Source of the DNA: DATKUA01 sp965602675 | GTDB taxonomy: Bacteria; Acidobacteriota; DATKUA01 | Direction: 5' to 3' | Assembly: GCA_965602675.1 (NCBI GenBank) | Contig: CBFCZO010000007.1 | Span: 1 to 64,000 of the forward strand | DNA length: 64,000 nt | In this document: positions 53,727-62,166 of the stretch, in pieces | Numbering within the stretch: the first letter of the stretch is position 1 | Layout: every line of letters begins with the position of its first letter | Translations under genes and position numbers: made by a program | The notes under the pieces: model-generated | What the model was told of the DNA's origin: nothing | Databases searched by the model: none | Seen by the model: only the letters and a program-made list of their open reading frames with translations

Positions 53727-56700
53727 TCAATTCAATTCGAACACGTAGCGCTCGACCGGGTGGTAACCCCGGCGCACGATCTCCTCGCCCTTGTAAACCG
53801 CCCAAGAGGGCACGCCGCGCTCATAGCGCCGGGTCATGTGGTAGAGCTGCATCGTGCTGTTGGAGAGCATCAGGTAGAGGACCTTGTCGCGGTTCCACGG
53901 GTTGGGCAACACAATTACCAAGCCGTCGTCGGGCCGCGCGAACAGCTCGCCGCGCCAGCGGAACCAGTTGCGGCCGACCTCAAGCTCATCCAGCTTCCCG
54001 GCAATCTCGGTTATCAGAGTGTTGTCATGCGGTGCGCCCACGACGATCAGGTCGTGCGAGGCCAGCTCATCGCGCGTGATTTCACAGTCCTTGCGCAGCG
54101 GCGGTAGGATCTCGCTGTATGCGTCGGCCAAGGTCTCCTGCCACTGCAACGCCAACGAGTGGTTGGCTTCGATCTGCCGCGCCGTGCCGTAGACGATTTT
54201 CGTGTGATGGAAGTCGTCGACGAAATTAGCGAAGATATAGAAATTGTCGCGCTCGACGGGGAAATCGTTGCCCGAATTGAAGACAACCTTTGTGGGCTTG
54301 GCCGGAACGCTCACCATGAACGATGAAACGGCGCCGCTGATCTCCATCGGCATGCGGTGAACGGTCACGCCACAAAACACATCGACTGTCCCGAACAGGT
54401 GGTAAGGCTCCCCGCGCTGGGTAACCTCGAAGTTCACTTGCCAGGATTCACCGCCGGCCCGTTCAGCAGTCACTTTCACCTCCGGCGCAGGCAGGCCCTT
54501 GCGGCCGATCCATTGCTCGATGAAGCCGCGCAGCGGCTTACCCGAAATCTGCTCTGCCGCGGAAATAAACTGCCCGGTGCTGATTTCTTTATCGGTGAAA
54601 ACGCTGTAAACCTCGTCCATCATCTTGAGGAACAGGTCGTTGCCGAGCAGCAGCCGCAACTGATGAAGGACATACGTTCCCTTGATACGCGGAACCTGGT
54701 AGAAGCGGTATGCGTCGAAGCGCTCTTCGGTCTCCAGCGGCACGAGGTCCTCCTCGCGCGAGACGGTGTAGAGGAAGGCGTTGTTCAGCCCGGCCAGTTC
54801 GTCGCTGAGCCGGCCGGCAGCCTCGCCGGGATTGCCGGGCATGCCGTCCAATAGACGCCAGTAGGCCGGGGAACCGCTGATCAGCCAGCTCTCGGCCTGG
54901 GTGGCGGGGTAGATGGAGTTGCGCCACAGGCTGCGCTTGTCGATTCGGTAAATATCCGCTGCCGCCGAAACGTCGAGCCTCGTGAGGTAGATCGGCTCGG
55001 GAGCAGGCATCCTTGCTTTTCCACCAAGAGCATGCAGCTTGTCGGTGACGAAAATCGGGCTGGGCGTGGAATAGCCGAGGCTGAGATGCGGCTCGGCGCC
55101 GGGAAGATCAGCGACGAAGCGGTCGCCGACGAACTTGTGCCGCAGCGTCAGCTTCCCGTAGTGGGCCAGGAAAACGAGCTGGTCGGCCATGTCGCCGGTG
55201 GTTATCTTGCCGTCGCAGGCGTGAGCCCGGTTGATCGGGGAGGAAGCCCACAACTCCGATACGGCGATCGAGTCAATCTCGCCCTTTTTACGGTGATAGA
55301 ACTCATTGAAGGCCAGGTCGCGGTTCCACGGGCGGAACATCAGGTCGTAGGGAGCGTTGTCGGCGTTGACGATATACTCCTTGCGGACCTCCAGATCCTT
55401 GTTGTTGTTATTGCACCAGTAGTAGTCGGTTAGCCCCGCGGGGAAATCGCCCTCGCTGCTGCGCCACAGACGCCACTTGTAAGTTCCCAGCAGGAAGATG
55501 CCGACTTCGTCGTTCTTGGCGTCGGCGAAGGGCCACTCGTTGGTGTACTGCCCGTTGTTGCGATCGGTTAGGATCTCGACAACATCGTCGATCGAGTCGC
55601 CGTACTGCATCGCTTTGCGGATGCGGTTGCTCTGCGGTGTCCCCTCGTCGTTATAGGGCGTCTGGCTGACGGTGGTCTCGCCGATGACGATGCCGGCGTC
55701 GTTGATGTAAAAGTCGGAGCCCGAATGGAGGCCGCCGGGGAAGGTGTGGTAGACAATGCGGTGCCCCTTGGAGGGTACGACGTCGCAGATCACGTCCCAA
55801 TGTACCCCGGTGTAGCCGTTCCACATAAAGATCTGACCGAAGACGAAACGCCCGTCCTCCGTGGCCGACCCGGTTGCGGTAATGGCCGAGCACTTGTGAT
55901 GCTCATCGCTGATTAACAGCTCATCTTCATGCTTGAGAAAGTTGATCCCGGACGTAGCGTTGGCTGTTCGTTGTAATGCGCCGCGCATTTGGCCGAAGTC
56001 GATGATCGAGTTGATCCCGGCGATGTCGACTACATCAAGCGGCCTGCCGTCGAATCTCGCTCCCGCGTAGGAAGCGCCGTCGGCGATCCCCTTCATCTCG
56101 ACCTGATACTCCTCATCGTAGCGGTTGAGCATAAAGGCCTGGGTCATGAAGCGGATGGTGTTCCAGCCGTCTCCGGGATTGGCTCTGTTCTGGCGGATTG
56201 CGAGTTTGTTTATATACTCGACGATCTCATCCGACACCAGGTAGCCGTACTGATATCCGCGGTCGTAAGGCTCGCCCTCGATATGGACGAAGATCCAGCC
56301 GCGGTCGTCGTAACGGTAGGCGGGTCCGAACCAGCTTACCGTCTCCAGCGGGATGTAACGGCTGATGTTGTCGATCTTCTCGAGCTTGACGTCGTCGAAC
56401 CAGGCCTTGCCCGTCGCCGTTCCGTTGAAACCAAAATTCACTTTCACCCGGTCTTTCTTCTTGGTGGCGATGAACAACACCTCGATCTCGCGCCATCCCG
56501 ACGTAGCACCCACGGCGGGAGAGTGATTGGTGAAGGGAAACGAGAGCATCGTCAGGCACGCAGGAACCGCTGTGGGAAAATGTGAGGTCGGATCGGAAAA
56601 GGCGTCCTCGGTCTTTACCCAGCCACTCAGCCGGTAGAGGTGGCCGATTACTAAATCTACAGGTTGCGAGCTTAGAGTGATGCTGCCGGGCGCAGAGTGG

Positions 56701-56933
56701 CTGATTATCAGGCTCGAGCCGCCGCTGTGCCTGACTGCCGAGTCAACCATGACAGCATTTCCGCCGGGAACATCCGTTTCGAGTTCCCAACCGGCAGGCG
56801 ATCCTTCCCCGTCGCGCTCTTCGAAACCGGGATTCGTCAGCGGGATATCTTCGTCGGCAAGCGCCGATAGTCCGACGAAAAGCGGCAAGATCAGAGCGGT
56901 TAGCAGAATTCTATAAGACTTCTTCTCAGGCAT
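53727..56933 (-). CDS. Large exported fusion: carbohydrate-binding-like, C45 Ntn-hydrolase, M1-like C-terminus
   Basis: About 1068 residues. The ATG at 56933 follows GGAGGAG. A signal peptide leads a beta-sandwich (about 30-190; NPGFEERDGEGSPAGW, like CBM4/9). From about 195 an N-terminal-nucleophile hydrolase of the C45/phospholipase-B-like type follows: the putative nucleophile Cys348 in HHKCSAITATGS, then GRFVFGQIFMW and PGGLHSGSDFYINDAGIVI. Cleavage before Cys348 would activate it. The last 345 residues resemble the non-catalytic C-terminal half of M1 aminopeptidases (LHQLRLLLGNDLFLKMM, FIEQWIGRKGLP), but no HExxH is present. Substrate unknown; amides or acyl groups of envelope or peptide material fit. 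Confidence 0.75.
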   Translation of the reverse strand: MPEKKSYRILLTALILPLFVGLSALADEDIPLTNPGFEERDGEGSPAGWELETDVPGGNAVMVDSAVRHSGGSSLIISHSAPGSITLSSQPVDLVIGHLYRLSGWVKTEDAFSDPTSHFPTAVPACLTMLSFPFTNHSPAVGATSGWREIEVLFIATKKKDRVKVNFGFNGTATGKAWFDDVKLEKIDNISRYIPLETVSWFGPAYRYDDRGWIFVHIEGEPYDRGYQYGYLVSDEIVEYINKLAIRQNRANPGDGWNTIRFMTQAFMLNRYDEEYQVEMKGIADGASYAGARFDGRPLDVVDIAGINSIIDFGQMRGALQRTANATSGINFLKHEDELLISDEHHKCSAITATGSATEDGRFVFGQIFMWNGYTGVHWDVICDVVPSKGHRIVYHTFPGGLHSGSDFYINDAGIVIGETTVSQTPYNDEGTPQSNRIRKAMQYGDSIDDVVEILTDRNNGQYTNEWPFADAKNDEVGIFLLGTYKWRLWRSSEGDFPAGLTDYYWCNNNNKDLEVRKEYIVNADNAPYDLMFRPWNRDLAFNEFYHRKKGEIDSIAVSELWASSPINRAHACDGKITTGDMADQLVFLAHYGKLTLRHKFVGDRFVADLPGAEPHLSLGYSTPSPIFVTDKLHALGGKARMPAPEPIYLTRLDVSAAADIYRIDKRSLWRNSIYPATQAESWLISGSPAYWRLLDGMPGNPGEAAGRLSDELAGLNNAFLYTVSREEDLVPLETEERFDAYRFYQVPRIKGTYVLHQLRLLLGNDLFLKMMDEVYSVFTDKEISTGQFISAAEQISGKPLRGFIEQWIGRKGLPAPEVKVTAERAGGESWQVNFEVTQRGEPYHLFGTVDVFCGVTVHRMPMEISGAVSSFMVSVPAKPTKVVFNSGNDFPVERDNFYIFANFVDDFHHTKIVYGTARQIEANHSLALQWQETLADAYSEILPPLRKDCEITRDELASHDLIVVGAPHDNTLITEIAGKLDELEVGRNWFRWRGELFARPDDGLVIVLPNPWNRDKVLYLMLSNSTMQLYHMTRRYERGVPSWAVYKGEEIVRRGYHPVERYVFELN

Positions 56934-57200
56934 TATTCTCCTCCCCTGATGCGGCATGTGGAAAAACAACCTCAGTAACCCGAAACCTATTCTAGCCGCT
57001 TTCTTACCTAAGCGTAAAGAAGATGAAATTATAATGGAAACGCCATTATTTCATTTTATGGAGGCGCTTTATTTACCTGGGAACGCCGATCAAGTCTTCC
57101 ATAACCGAGAAAAATATTGCGTCGAAGTTTTTTTTATGCGATACATGAATCCTAACCAACATATACACTCTCGGGCAGAGTGCGTTACTAGGAGGGGAAA

Positions 57201-57398
57201 ATGAAGGTATTGGAGTGGCTTGCTTTGATCATCGTATTTATCGGGGCAATCAACTGGGGGCTCGTCGGGCTGTTTGATTTCAACCTCGTAACATACCTGT
57301 TTGCCTCAATGGAATGGTTAGTGAAGACAATCTACGTCATCGTGGGGCTTGCCGGTATTGTACTCCTCATCTGCAAGTTTGCTACTGCGAAGGAATAA
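57201..57398 (+). CDS. DUF378 small membrane protein
   Basis: A 65-residue protein with two membrane helices (about 7-27 and 39-60). The IGAINWGLVGLFDFNLV motif identifies DUF378, an uncharacterised family of small bacterial membrane proteins. AGGAGG precedes the ATG and a strong terminator follows, so it is an independent unit. Confidence 0.9.
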   Translation: MKVLEWLALIIVFIGAINWGLVGLFDFNLVTYLFASMEWLVKTIYVIVGLAGIVLLICKFATAKE

Positions 57399-57417
57399 CG
57401 CCCGTGATTATTTCACC

Positions 57418-57453
57418 AAACCTCCCCGGGGGCCCACTGGGGAGGGTTTTTTG
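57418..57453 (+). terminator. Terminator after DUF378
   Basis: CCTCCCC pairs with GGGGAGG across a GC-rich loop, followed by a run of six T. Confidence 0.88.
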
Positions 57454-57540
57454 TTATCTTTAAACAAGAACCGTTCTCTTTCTCTATCAAAAATTTGTTT
57501 GATTAAGGTGCCCTGGGTGTGCTACAAGGCAATAACTCGT

Positions 57541-58240
57541 AACTGTCCCTATTTAAATAGAAAATGCCACGCAGACCAAGAATAGTGATACAAGGCGTTG
57601 CCCACCTCTTGACGCAGAGGGGCAACAACAGTCAGGACGTCTTCCTAGCCGATAAGGACAAGATTGCCTACCTGGAAAAGCTCACAAAAAAGGCGGAGAA
57701 ATACTCGCTGGAGATCCTGGGGTACTGCCTGATGAGCAACAACGTCCACCTGATCGGCACACCCCGGAAACCGGAATCACTGGCGAAGGCCTTCGGACGC
57801 ACGAATCTCTCTTACACCCAATACTTCAACGAAAAGTACAGTTTCAGCGGGCACCTCTGGCAGAATCGTTACTATTCCTGCCCGCTCGACGAGGAACACT
57901 TCTGGCGAGCGCTCTGCTACATCGAGAGAATTCCCGTGAGGGCCGGCCTCGTCGAGAACGCCTGGTCATACAGCTGGTCCAGCGCGGCTGCGCATATCGG
58001 CAATGACTCGCTCGATAAACTGATCGATCTGCGTAAATGGGAATCCATGGCAGCCGGCATCGGCTGGGAATCCCAGCTCAAACGCCCCGATGACAAGAAG
58101 ACAATCTCGAGGATAAACCGCAGTCTGAAATCCGGCCGCCCCCTGGGCAATGACGATTTCATCGACGCTCTGGAGCTGAAAACAAGCCGCCGCCTCCGCC
58201 CGCTGCCCGTCGGCCGCCCGCCCAATAAATAGGGACAGTT
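57541..58240. mobile_element. RAYT unit bounded by 15-base inverted repeats
   Basis: AACTGTCCCTATTTA at 57541-57555 is the exact reverse complement of TAAATAGGGACAGTT at 58226-58240. They flank a Y1-type REP-associated transposase; the right copy covers its stop codon. A degenerate third copy, AACTGTCCTTAT at 58295-58306, can pair with the right repeat to form a REP-like hairpin. Confidence 0.75.
57564..58232 (+). CDS. REP-associated tyrosine transposase (RAYT), altered HUH motif
   Basis: A 222-residue Y1 transposase of the IS200-related RAYT family. The N-terminal RPRIVIQGVAHLLTQRG, the central YCLMSNNVHLIGTP, the tyrosine-containing NLSYTQYFNEKY and SFSGHLWQNRYY are typical. The metal-binding HUH motif is normally H-V-H; here it reads N60-V61-H62, so metal binding and nicking may be weakened. 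RAYTs process REP hairpins as single strands. Its own DNA is flanked by inverted repeats. Start ATG lies 8 bases inside the left repeat end; a ribosome site is not evident. Confidence 0.88.
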   Translation: MPRRPRIVIQGVAHLLTQRGNNSQDVFLADKDKIAYLEKLTKKAEKYSLEILGYCLMSNNVHLIGTPRKPESLAKAFGRTNLSYTQYFNEKYSFSGHLWQNRYYSCPLDEEHFWRALCYIERIPVRAGLVENAWSYSWSSAAAHIGNDSLDKLIDLRKWESMAAGIGWESQLKRPDDKKTISRINRSLKSGRPLGNDDFIDALELKTSRRLRPLPVGRPPNK

Positions 58241-58302
58241 CCTTGTTAAGCTCACGCAATTATCAGCCTTCCGCAACTCACAGGATAATATGATAACTGT
58301 CC

Positions 58303-58815
58303 TTATCTGAGCACAAACTCCCACGCACAATGGTATTCCGGCGGGTGAGGATCGGGCGGGCACGTGAGACAGCGCGTCCGGAAGCGCGGATCGATTGTCG
58401 ATGCAAAGGTAGTGTACTCGACTATGCCCACCTCCTTGCACGGAAACGGCTCCAGGCCCTTGCGCTCACGGGCTGACTGCACCCGGCAATTGTTCATCGT
58501 CAGAATCACGGTTTTGTCGTCGACGACCTCTATTGTCTGTACGTTGATGAATGAATAAAGGCGACGGTCGAGAGCCTTAGCAAGAGCGTCAACTCCACCG
58601 CCTTCCGGTATCTCGTGACGCTTCATGATTCTCCCGGCTTCAATCGGCGAAAACCGCCCCCACGCTTCCTTGTCGAGATCGATGGCATCCCTTATTCCAA
58701 AGCGGCCTTCAACAGCCTGAAACCAAAGGCCGTCGTGCGCGAGCCACAGCTTCGCGGCATCGGCAAGCATGTCGATGATTAGTTCCTTATCATATTTATC
58801 TATATCCCTGGCCAT
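58303..58815 (-). CDS. DUF6125-like cytosolic protein with C-terminal cysteine cluster
   Basis: A 170-residue protein from the ATG at 58815, which follows GGGGGG; a longer reading would add 35 residues not typical of the family. It begins MARDIDKYDKELIIDMLADAAKLWLAHDGLW and has the CRVQ...CKEVG...TRCLTCPPD...YHCAWEF cysteine pattern. I associate it with DUF6125/V4R-like small-molecule or metal-binding proteins; the assignment is by motif only. Function unknown. It is the second Cys-rich protein of this general look in the window (compare 195-740). Confidence 0.72.
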   Translation of the reverse strand: MARDIDKYDKELIIDMLADAAKLWLAHDGLWFQAVEGRFGIRDAIDLDKEAWGRFSPIEAGRIMKRHEIPEGGGVDALAKALDRRLYSFINVQTIEVVDDKTVILTMNNCRVQSARERKGLEPFPCKEVGIVEYTTFASTIDPRFRTRCLTCPPDPHPPEYHCAWEFVLR

Positions 58816-58969
58816 GAATCCCCCCGTTAAAAAGGCGTGTTGGTTCTTCTCCCTGCCAATATTAGCGGAACCGGGTAGGGATATGAAGTGCGATCCGACT
58901 CGACGTTGACAGCAATGCATGTTTCTGCGTACTTTGCACTCAATCCAACATCAACAGTGAGGGGGCACG

Positions 58970-60199
58970 ATGGCGCGATCCTACGAATATCTCATAATCG
59001 GAGCAGGCCTGGCAGGGCACAATGCCGCTGTTGAAATTCGGGAGCGGGATAGCGGCTCAACCCTGGCGATAGTCGGCGCCGAACCCCACCGTCCTTATAA
59101 CCGCCCCCCCCTCAGCAAGGCCCTACTAACCGGACAAGCGCCGGAGGACAGCGTTTATATCGAAAAGAGCGAATTCTATCAGAGCAAGGGCATCGAGCTG
59201 ATTCCCGGCACCACAGCATCTGCTCTCGACGCAGCAATAAAGACGGTTTTTCTTTCAGACGGCCGGGAACTGGAATATGGCAAATTGCTGGTTGCGACGG
59301 GCGGTAACGCCCGGCAACTAAATATTCCGGGGTGGGAACTAACAGGCGTATTCACTCTTCGGAACCTGGAAGACTCACTGGCGATCAAAGCAGCAGCGGT
59401 GAATGCGGAGGGCGTCGTGGTAATCGGGGGAGGCTTTGTGGGAGCGGAGACCGCGTCCTCATTAACGGAGAGCGGCCGCAGAGTCAGCATGATCTTTCCG
59501 GAACAAGCTGTTCTTGGGAGGCTGTTGCCCCAGGATTTCGGCCTGTTCCTCAATGAAGTCTATCGAGATCGAGGTGTCGAAATTCTCGCCGCCGATTCAG
59601 TTGTTGCTTTCGAGGGAGACGATAGGGTGAAACGCGTGAGAACCGAAAGCGGGAAAGTCGTCGACTGCGATCTGGTGGTGGTCGGAGCCGGAATAGAGTT
59701 ACAAACCGCCTTCACACGAGATGCGCTGGCTACCGATCGACGCGGCGCCGTGATAACCGACGACCACCTGCGCAGCAGCGCAGAGAGTGTCTGGGCTGCC
59801 GGCGATATCGCCTCATACTACGATAGGCTATACCAGCGGCAAATGCGATTCGAGCACTGGAGCACTGCGATGAATCAGGGCAAGAACGCCGGCGCAGCGA
59901 TGGCGGGCGATCCGCAGCCCTTCACCTCACCGGCCTACTTCTTCTCCGTCCTCTTCGGGATGTTTATCCAAATCGGCGGAAATTTCGAGCCGGAAGATAT
60001 CTCAAGGCGAGGAAATCCGGATGAAAAAACTGTGGGCTATTACTCTTTCCACGAGGGCGTAATCGAGGGCTACACCGTTCTGGGAAGACCCCAAGAGGAG
60101 GAAAAGGTTATTCAACGGTTGATCCTGGACAGGCGAAGAAAAGAGGAATTGGCTGAAGCGCTGGCCGATGAAAACCGTGATCTCAGTACTCTGATTTGA
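58970..60199 (+). CDS. Ferredoxin/rubredoxin reductase-like FAD oxidoreductase
   Basis: A 409-residue pyridine-nucleotide-disulfide oxidoreductase family protein. FAD motif GAGLAGHNAAVEI near residue 11, NAD(P) motif GGGFVGAETASSL near residue 149, and the second FAD motif VWAAGDIASY near residue 275 are in order. The pattern fits ferredoxin- or rubredoxin-NAD reductases and the oxygenase-linked reductases. No ferredoxin gene is adjacent, so the electron partner is unknown. GGGGG lies before the ATG. Confidence 0.88.
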   Translation: MARSYEYLIIGAGLAGHNAAVEIRERDSGSTLAIVGAEPHRPYNRPPLSKALLTGQAPEDSVYIEKSEFYQSKGIELIPGTTASALDAAIKTVFLSDGRELEYGKLLVATGGNARQLNIPGWELTGVFTLRNLEDSLAIKAAAVNAEGVVVIGGGFVGAETASSLTESGRRVSMIFPEQAVLGRLLPQDFGLFLNEVYRDRGVEILAADSVVAFEGDDRVKRVRTESGKVVDCDLVVVGAGIELQTAFTRDALATDRRGAVITDDHLRSSAESVWAAGDIASYYDRLYQRQMRFEHWSTAMNQGKNAGAAMAGDPQPFTSPAYFFSVLFGMFIQIGGNFEPEDISRRGNPDEKTVGYYSFHEGVIEGYTVLGRPQEEEKVIQRLILDRRRKEELAEALADENRDLSTLI

Positions 60200-60265
60200 T
60201 TTGTCACTCCCGGAATTGTACTTGGATCAATAGACGTTATCGGTATCCACCAAAACAACAACGAC

Positions 60266-60874
60266 TCAAGGCTTAGTCCATATATTTTTCAGAAGTGTAT
60301 CGCTGGCACTTTTCAGAAGCTCGTTTTCATCCTGCTCCGGGTTGATCCGTATCTTCATAACCGCCCCGATCATGAACACCAGGATATGGAGCGCGATCAG
60401 TTTTCGATCAACATCGCTCCTGATCTCGCCGGCCTTCTGGCCTTTCTCAATGATCGTCTCAAAAACTTCAAGGAATCTGGCATGGGACTTCTTATAGACA
60501 TCTCGTATCCTTTCGTCTCGCAGGCTTTCAACATAGAGTTCCAGATCGATATGACCGTAGTACTTGGCCGCCCAAACCGAATAAATCGAAAGGAAATAAT
60601 TGATAACCTTTAATAAAGCCTCCCGTGCGCTCTCGATCCTCTCCACTAGGCTAAACAGCTCTTCTTTCTCTTTGTTGATCCACCTGCTCAGGGCCAGCAT
60701 AATGTCGTTCTTTCCCTTGAAGTAGTTGTAGACTGCGCCTGTGCTCAGCCCTGCTTCACCGCTGATGTCGGCAATCGTAGTGTTGAAGAAACCGTTTCTA
60801 AGGAAGCATACGTCGGCCGCTCGAAGGATTTGTTCTTTCCTGTTTTGGATATGCGAATCCGAAACTTTGGGCAC
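60266..60874 (-). CDS. TetR/AcrR family transcriptional regulator
   Basis: A 202-residue repressor with GTG start behind GAGGAGG. The N-terminal helix-turn-helix is typical: RAADVCFLRNGFFNTTIADI, then GLSTGAVYNYFKGKNDIM. The C-terminal ligand domain is all-helical and not assignable. It converges with the FAD oxidoreductase, so that gene is not necessarily its target. Confidence 0.92.
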   Translation of the reverse strand: MPKVSDSHIQNRKEQILRAADVCFLRNGFFNTTIADISGEAGLSTGAVYNYFKGKNDIMLALSRWINKEKEELFSLVERIESAREALLKVINYFLSIYSVWAAKYYGHIDLELYVESLRDERIRDVYKKSHARFLEVFETIIEKGQKAGEIRSDVDRKLIALHILVFMIGAVMKIRINPEQDENELLKSASDTLLKNIWTKP

Positions 60875-61068
60875 CCCACTCCTCCTCTGCGGCAGCTAAT
60901 AGACACCATCCGGGATTATTTCTGCGAGTTAAGCTACCCGACAACTACCGTATTAACAAATATAGCACCCGAGAAGGACAAATCGTAATAAGTGAGATTA
61001 CACTTCACACTGGCTTGGCATTATCTGGAAGCGCGCTGGATATAAACTGCAGTGAGAGTCACCTTCAC

Positions 61069-62058
61069 TCAACCCGAATGGATCTCGACAATATCCTCGT
61101 CGACCAACTCGTAATCCTTGTTTACCAGCTGCCCGTCGAACTTGCCGGAGCCCCACACCTTCGCCGTCTTCAAAGAGCCGGCGATATCCTTGTGAATTGC
61201 CTCGGCCAGGTCGAAGAGTGTGTCACCCCGGTGCAGCACGAACGGATTTTCCTTATCGGGAGCCTTGCCGGGAGCCTTTGTGTAGACCCGCAGCAGAGAG
61301 AGCATTTCGAACACTGAGCGCTTAAGACGGTCGAGGCTGTCCTCGTCCACACTGGAGACTTTCTGAATCTCGAATAAATCTCCGTAAAACTCCTTGAAAA
61401 TCTCAAGATTATCCTCAGCGTTGGGTAAATCCATCTTGTTGGCGACTATTATTGCCTTGAGGGGTTCAACCCCCACCGCCAGATTCTCGGGCTCGTCATG
61501 CCCGAAGAGCACTACTTTGTGCTCTTTCAGTATTCTCAGTGTCTCTTCGTACTGGCTGAGAATATCGTCGTTACGGGCCGAAAGCACGAGCAACGCCGCA
61601 TCCGCCACCCTGACGATCTGCGGCAGCCAGCTCTCGATATAACCTTTGGCAACCGGCGGAAGGTCGATAAGCTGGATCTGCACGTTCTCGTACAGCATCA
61701 TACCCGGGAGCGGCAAGCGCGTGGTGAAGGGATAATCCGCTACCTGGGGTTCCGCATTGGTGAGACAGGCCAGCAACTCCGACTTACCGGAGTTCGGCGG
61801 GCCGACGAGTACCACCTGCCCCTCCCCGCATTTCTTGACGTAAATCCCGCCGCTTTTCCGGGGACTGCCCTTGCGGGCCTGTTCCTTGCGCATTCTGGAA
61901 ATGCGGCGCTTGATGTCGGCCTGCATCTTCTCCGTTCCCTTGTGCTTGGGAATCGAACGGAGCATTTCCTGCAAGGCCGCCATCTTCTCGGCAGAGGACG
62001 TTGCGGACTTGAATTGCTTTTCCGCCGCGAAGAACTCAGGTGTAAGATTCGCCGGCAA
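61069..62058 (-). CDS. Obg/DRG-family GTPase with C-terminal TGS domain
   Basis: 329 residues from a TTG at 62058, which follows GGAGG by six bases; an upstream TTG would give 343 residues. A helical N-terminal segment (about 1-75) precedes the G domain: P-loop GPPNSGKSELL, the DLPP G3 motif (D-x-P-P instead of D-x-x-G), NKMD (G4) and SSVD (G5). The C-terminal TGS domain spans about 250-329 (HRGDTLFDLAEAIHKD). It resembles DRG-type and archaeal-like GTPases; the G2/G3 differences set it apart from ObgE. Role in ribosome or translation control is inferred. Confidence 0.88.
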   Translation of the reverse strand: MPANLTPEFFAAEKQFKSATSSAEKMAALQEMLRSIPKHKGTEKMQADIKRRISRMRKEQARKGSPRKSGGIYVKKCGEGQVVLVGPPNSGKSELLACLTNAEPQVADYPFTTRLPLPGMMLYENVQIQLIDLPPVAKGYIESWLPQIVRVADAALLVLSARNDDILSQYEETLRILKEHKVVLFGHDEPENLAVGVEPLKAIIVANKMDLPNAEDNLEIFKEFYGDLFEIQKVSSVDEDSLDRLKRSVFEMLSLLRVYTKAPGKAPDKENPFVLHRGDTLFDLAEAIHKDIAGSLKTAKVWGSGKFDGQLVNKDYELVDEDIVEIHSG

Positions 62059-62166
62059 CCCAAACCTCCGGGAGGGACGTTCGAGAATGTAGATCAACAA
62101 GTGTACACGACTCTAACGGAATTATAGCACCTTCGGCGAGGACTTACCCAGAGGCTTGATTACTAT

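Noticed and set aside
56956..57204. 82-residue + strand frame before DUF378
   Set aside because: No ribosome site, no family resemblance, and it overlaps the DUF378 ribosome site and start.
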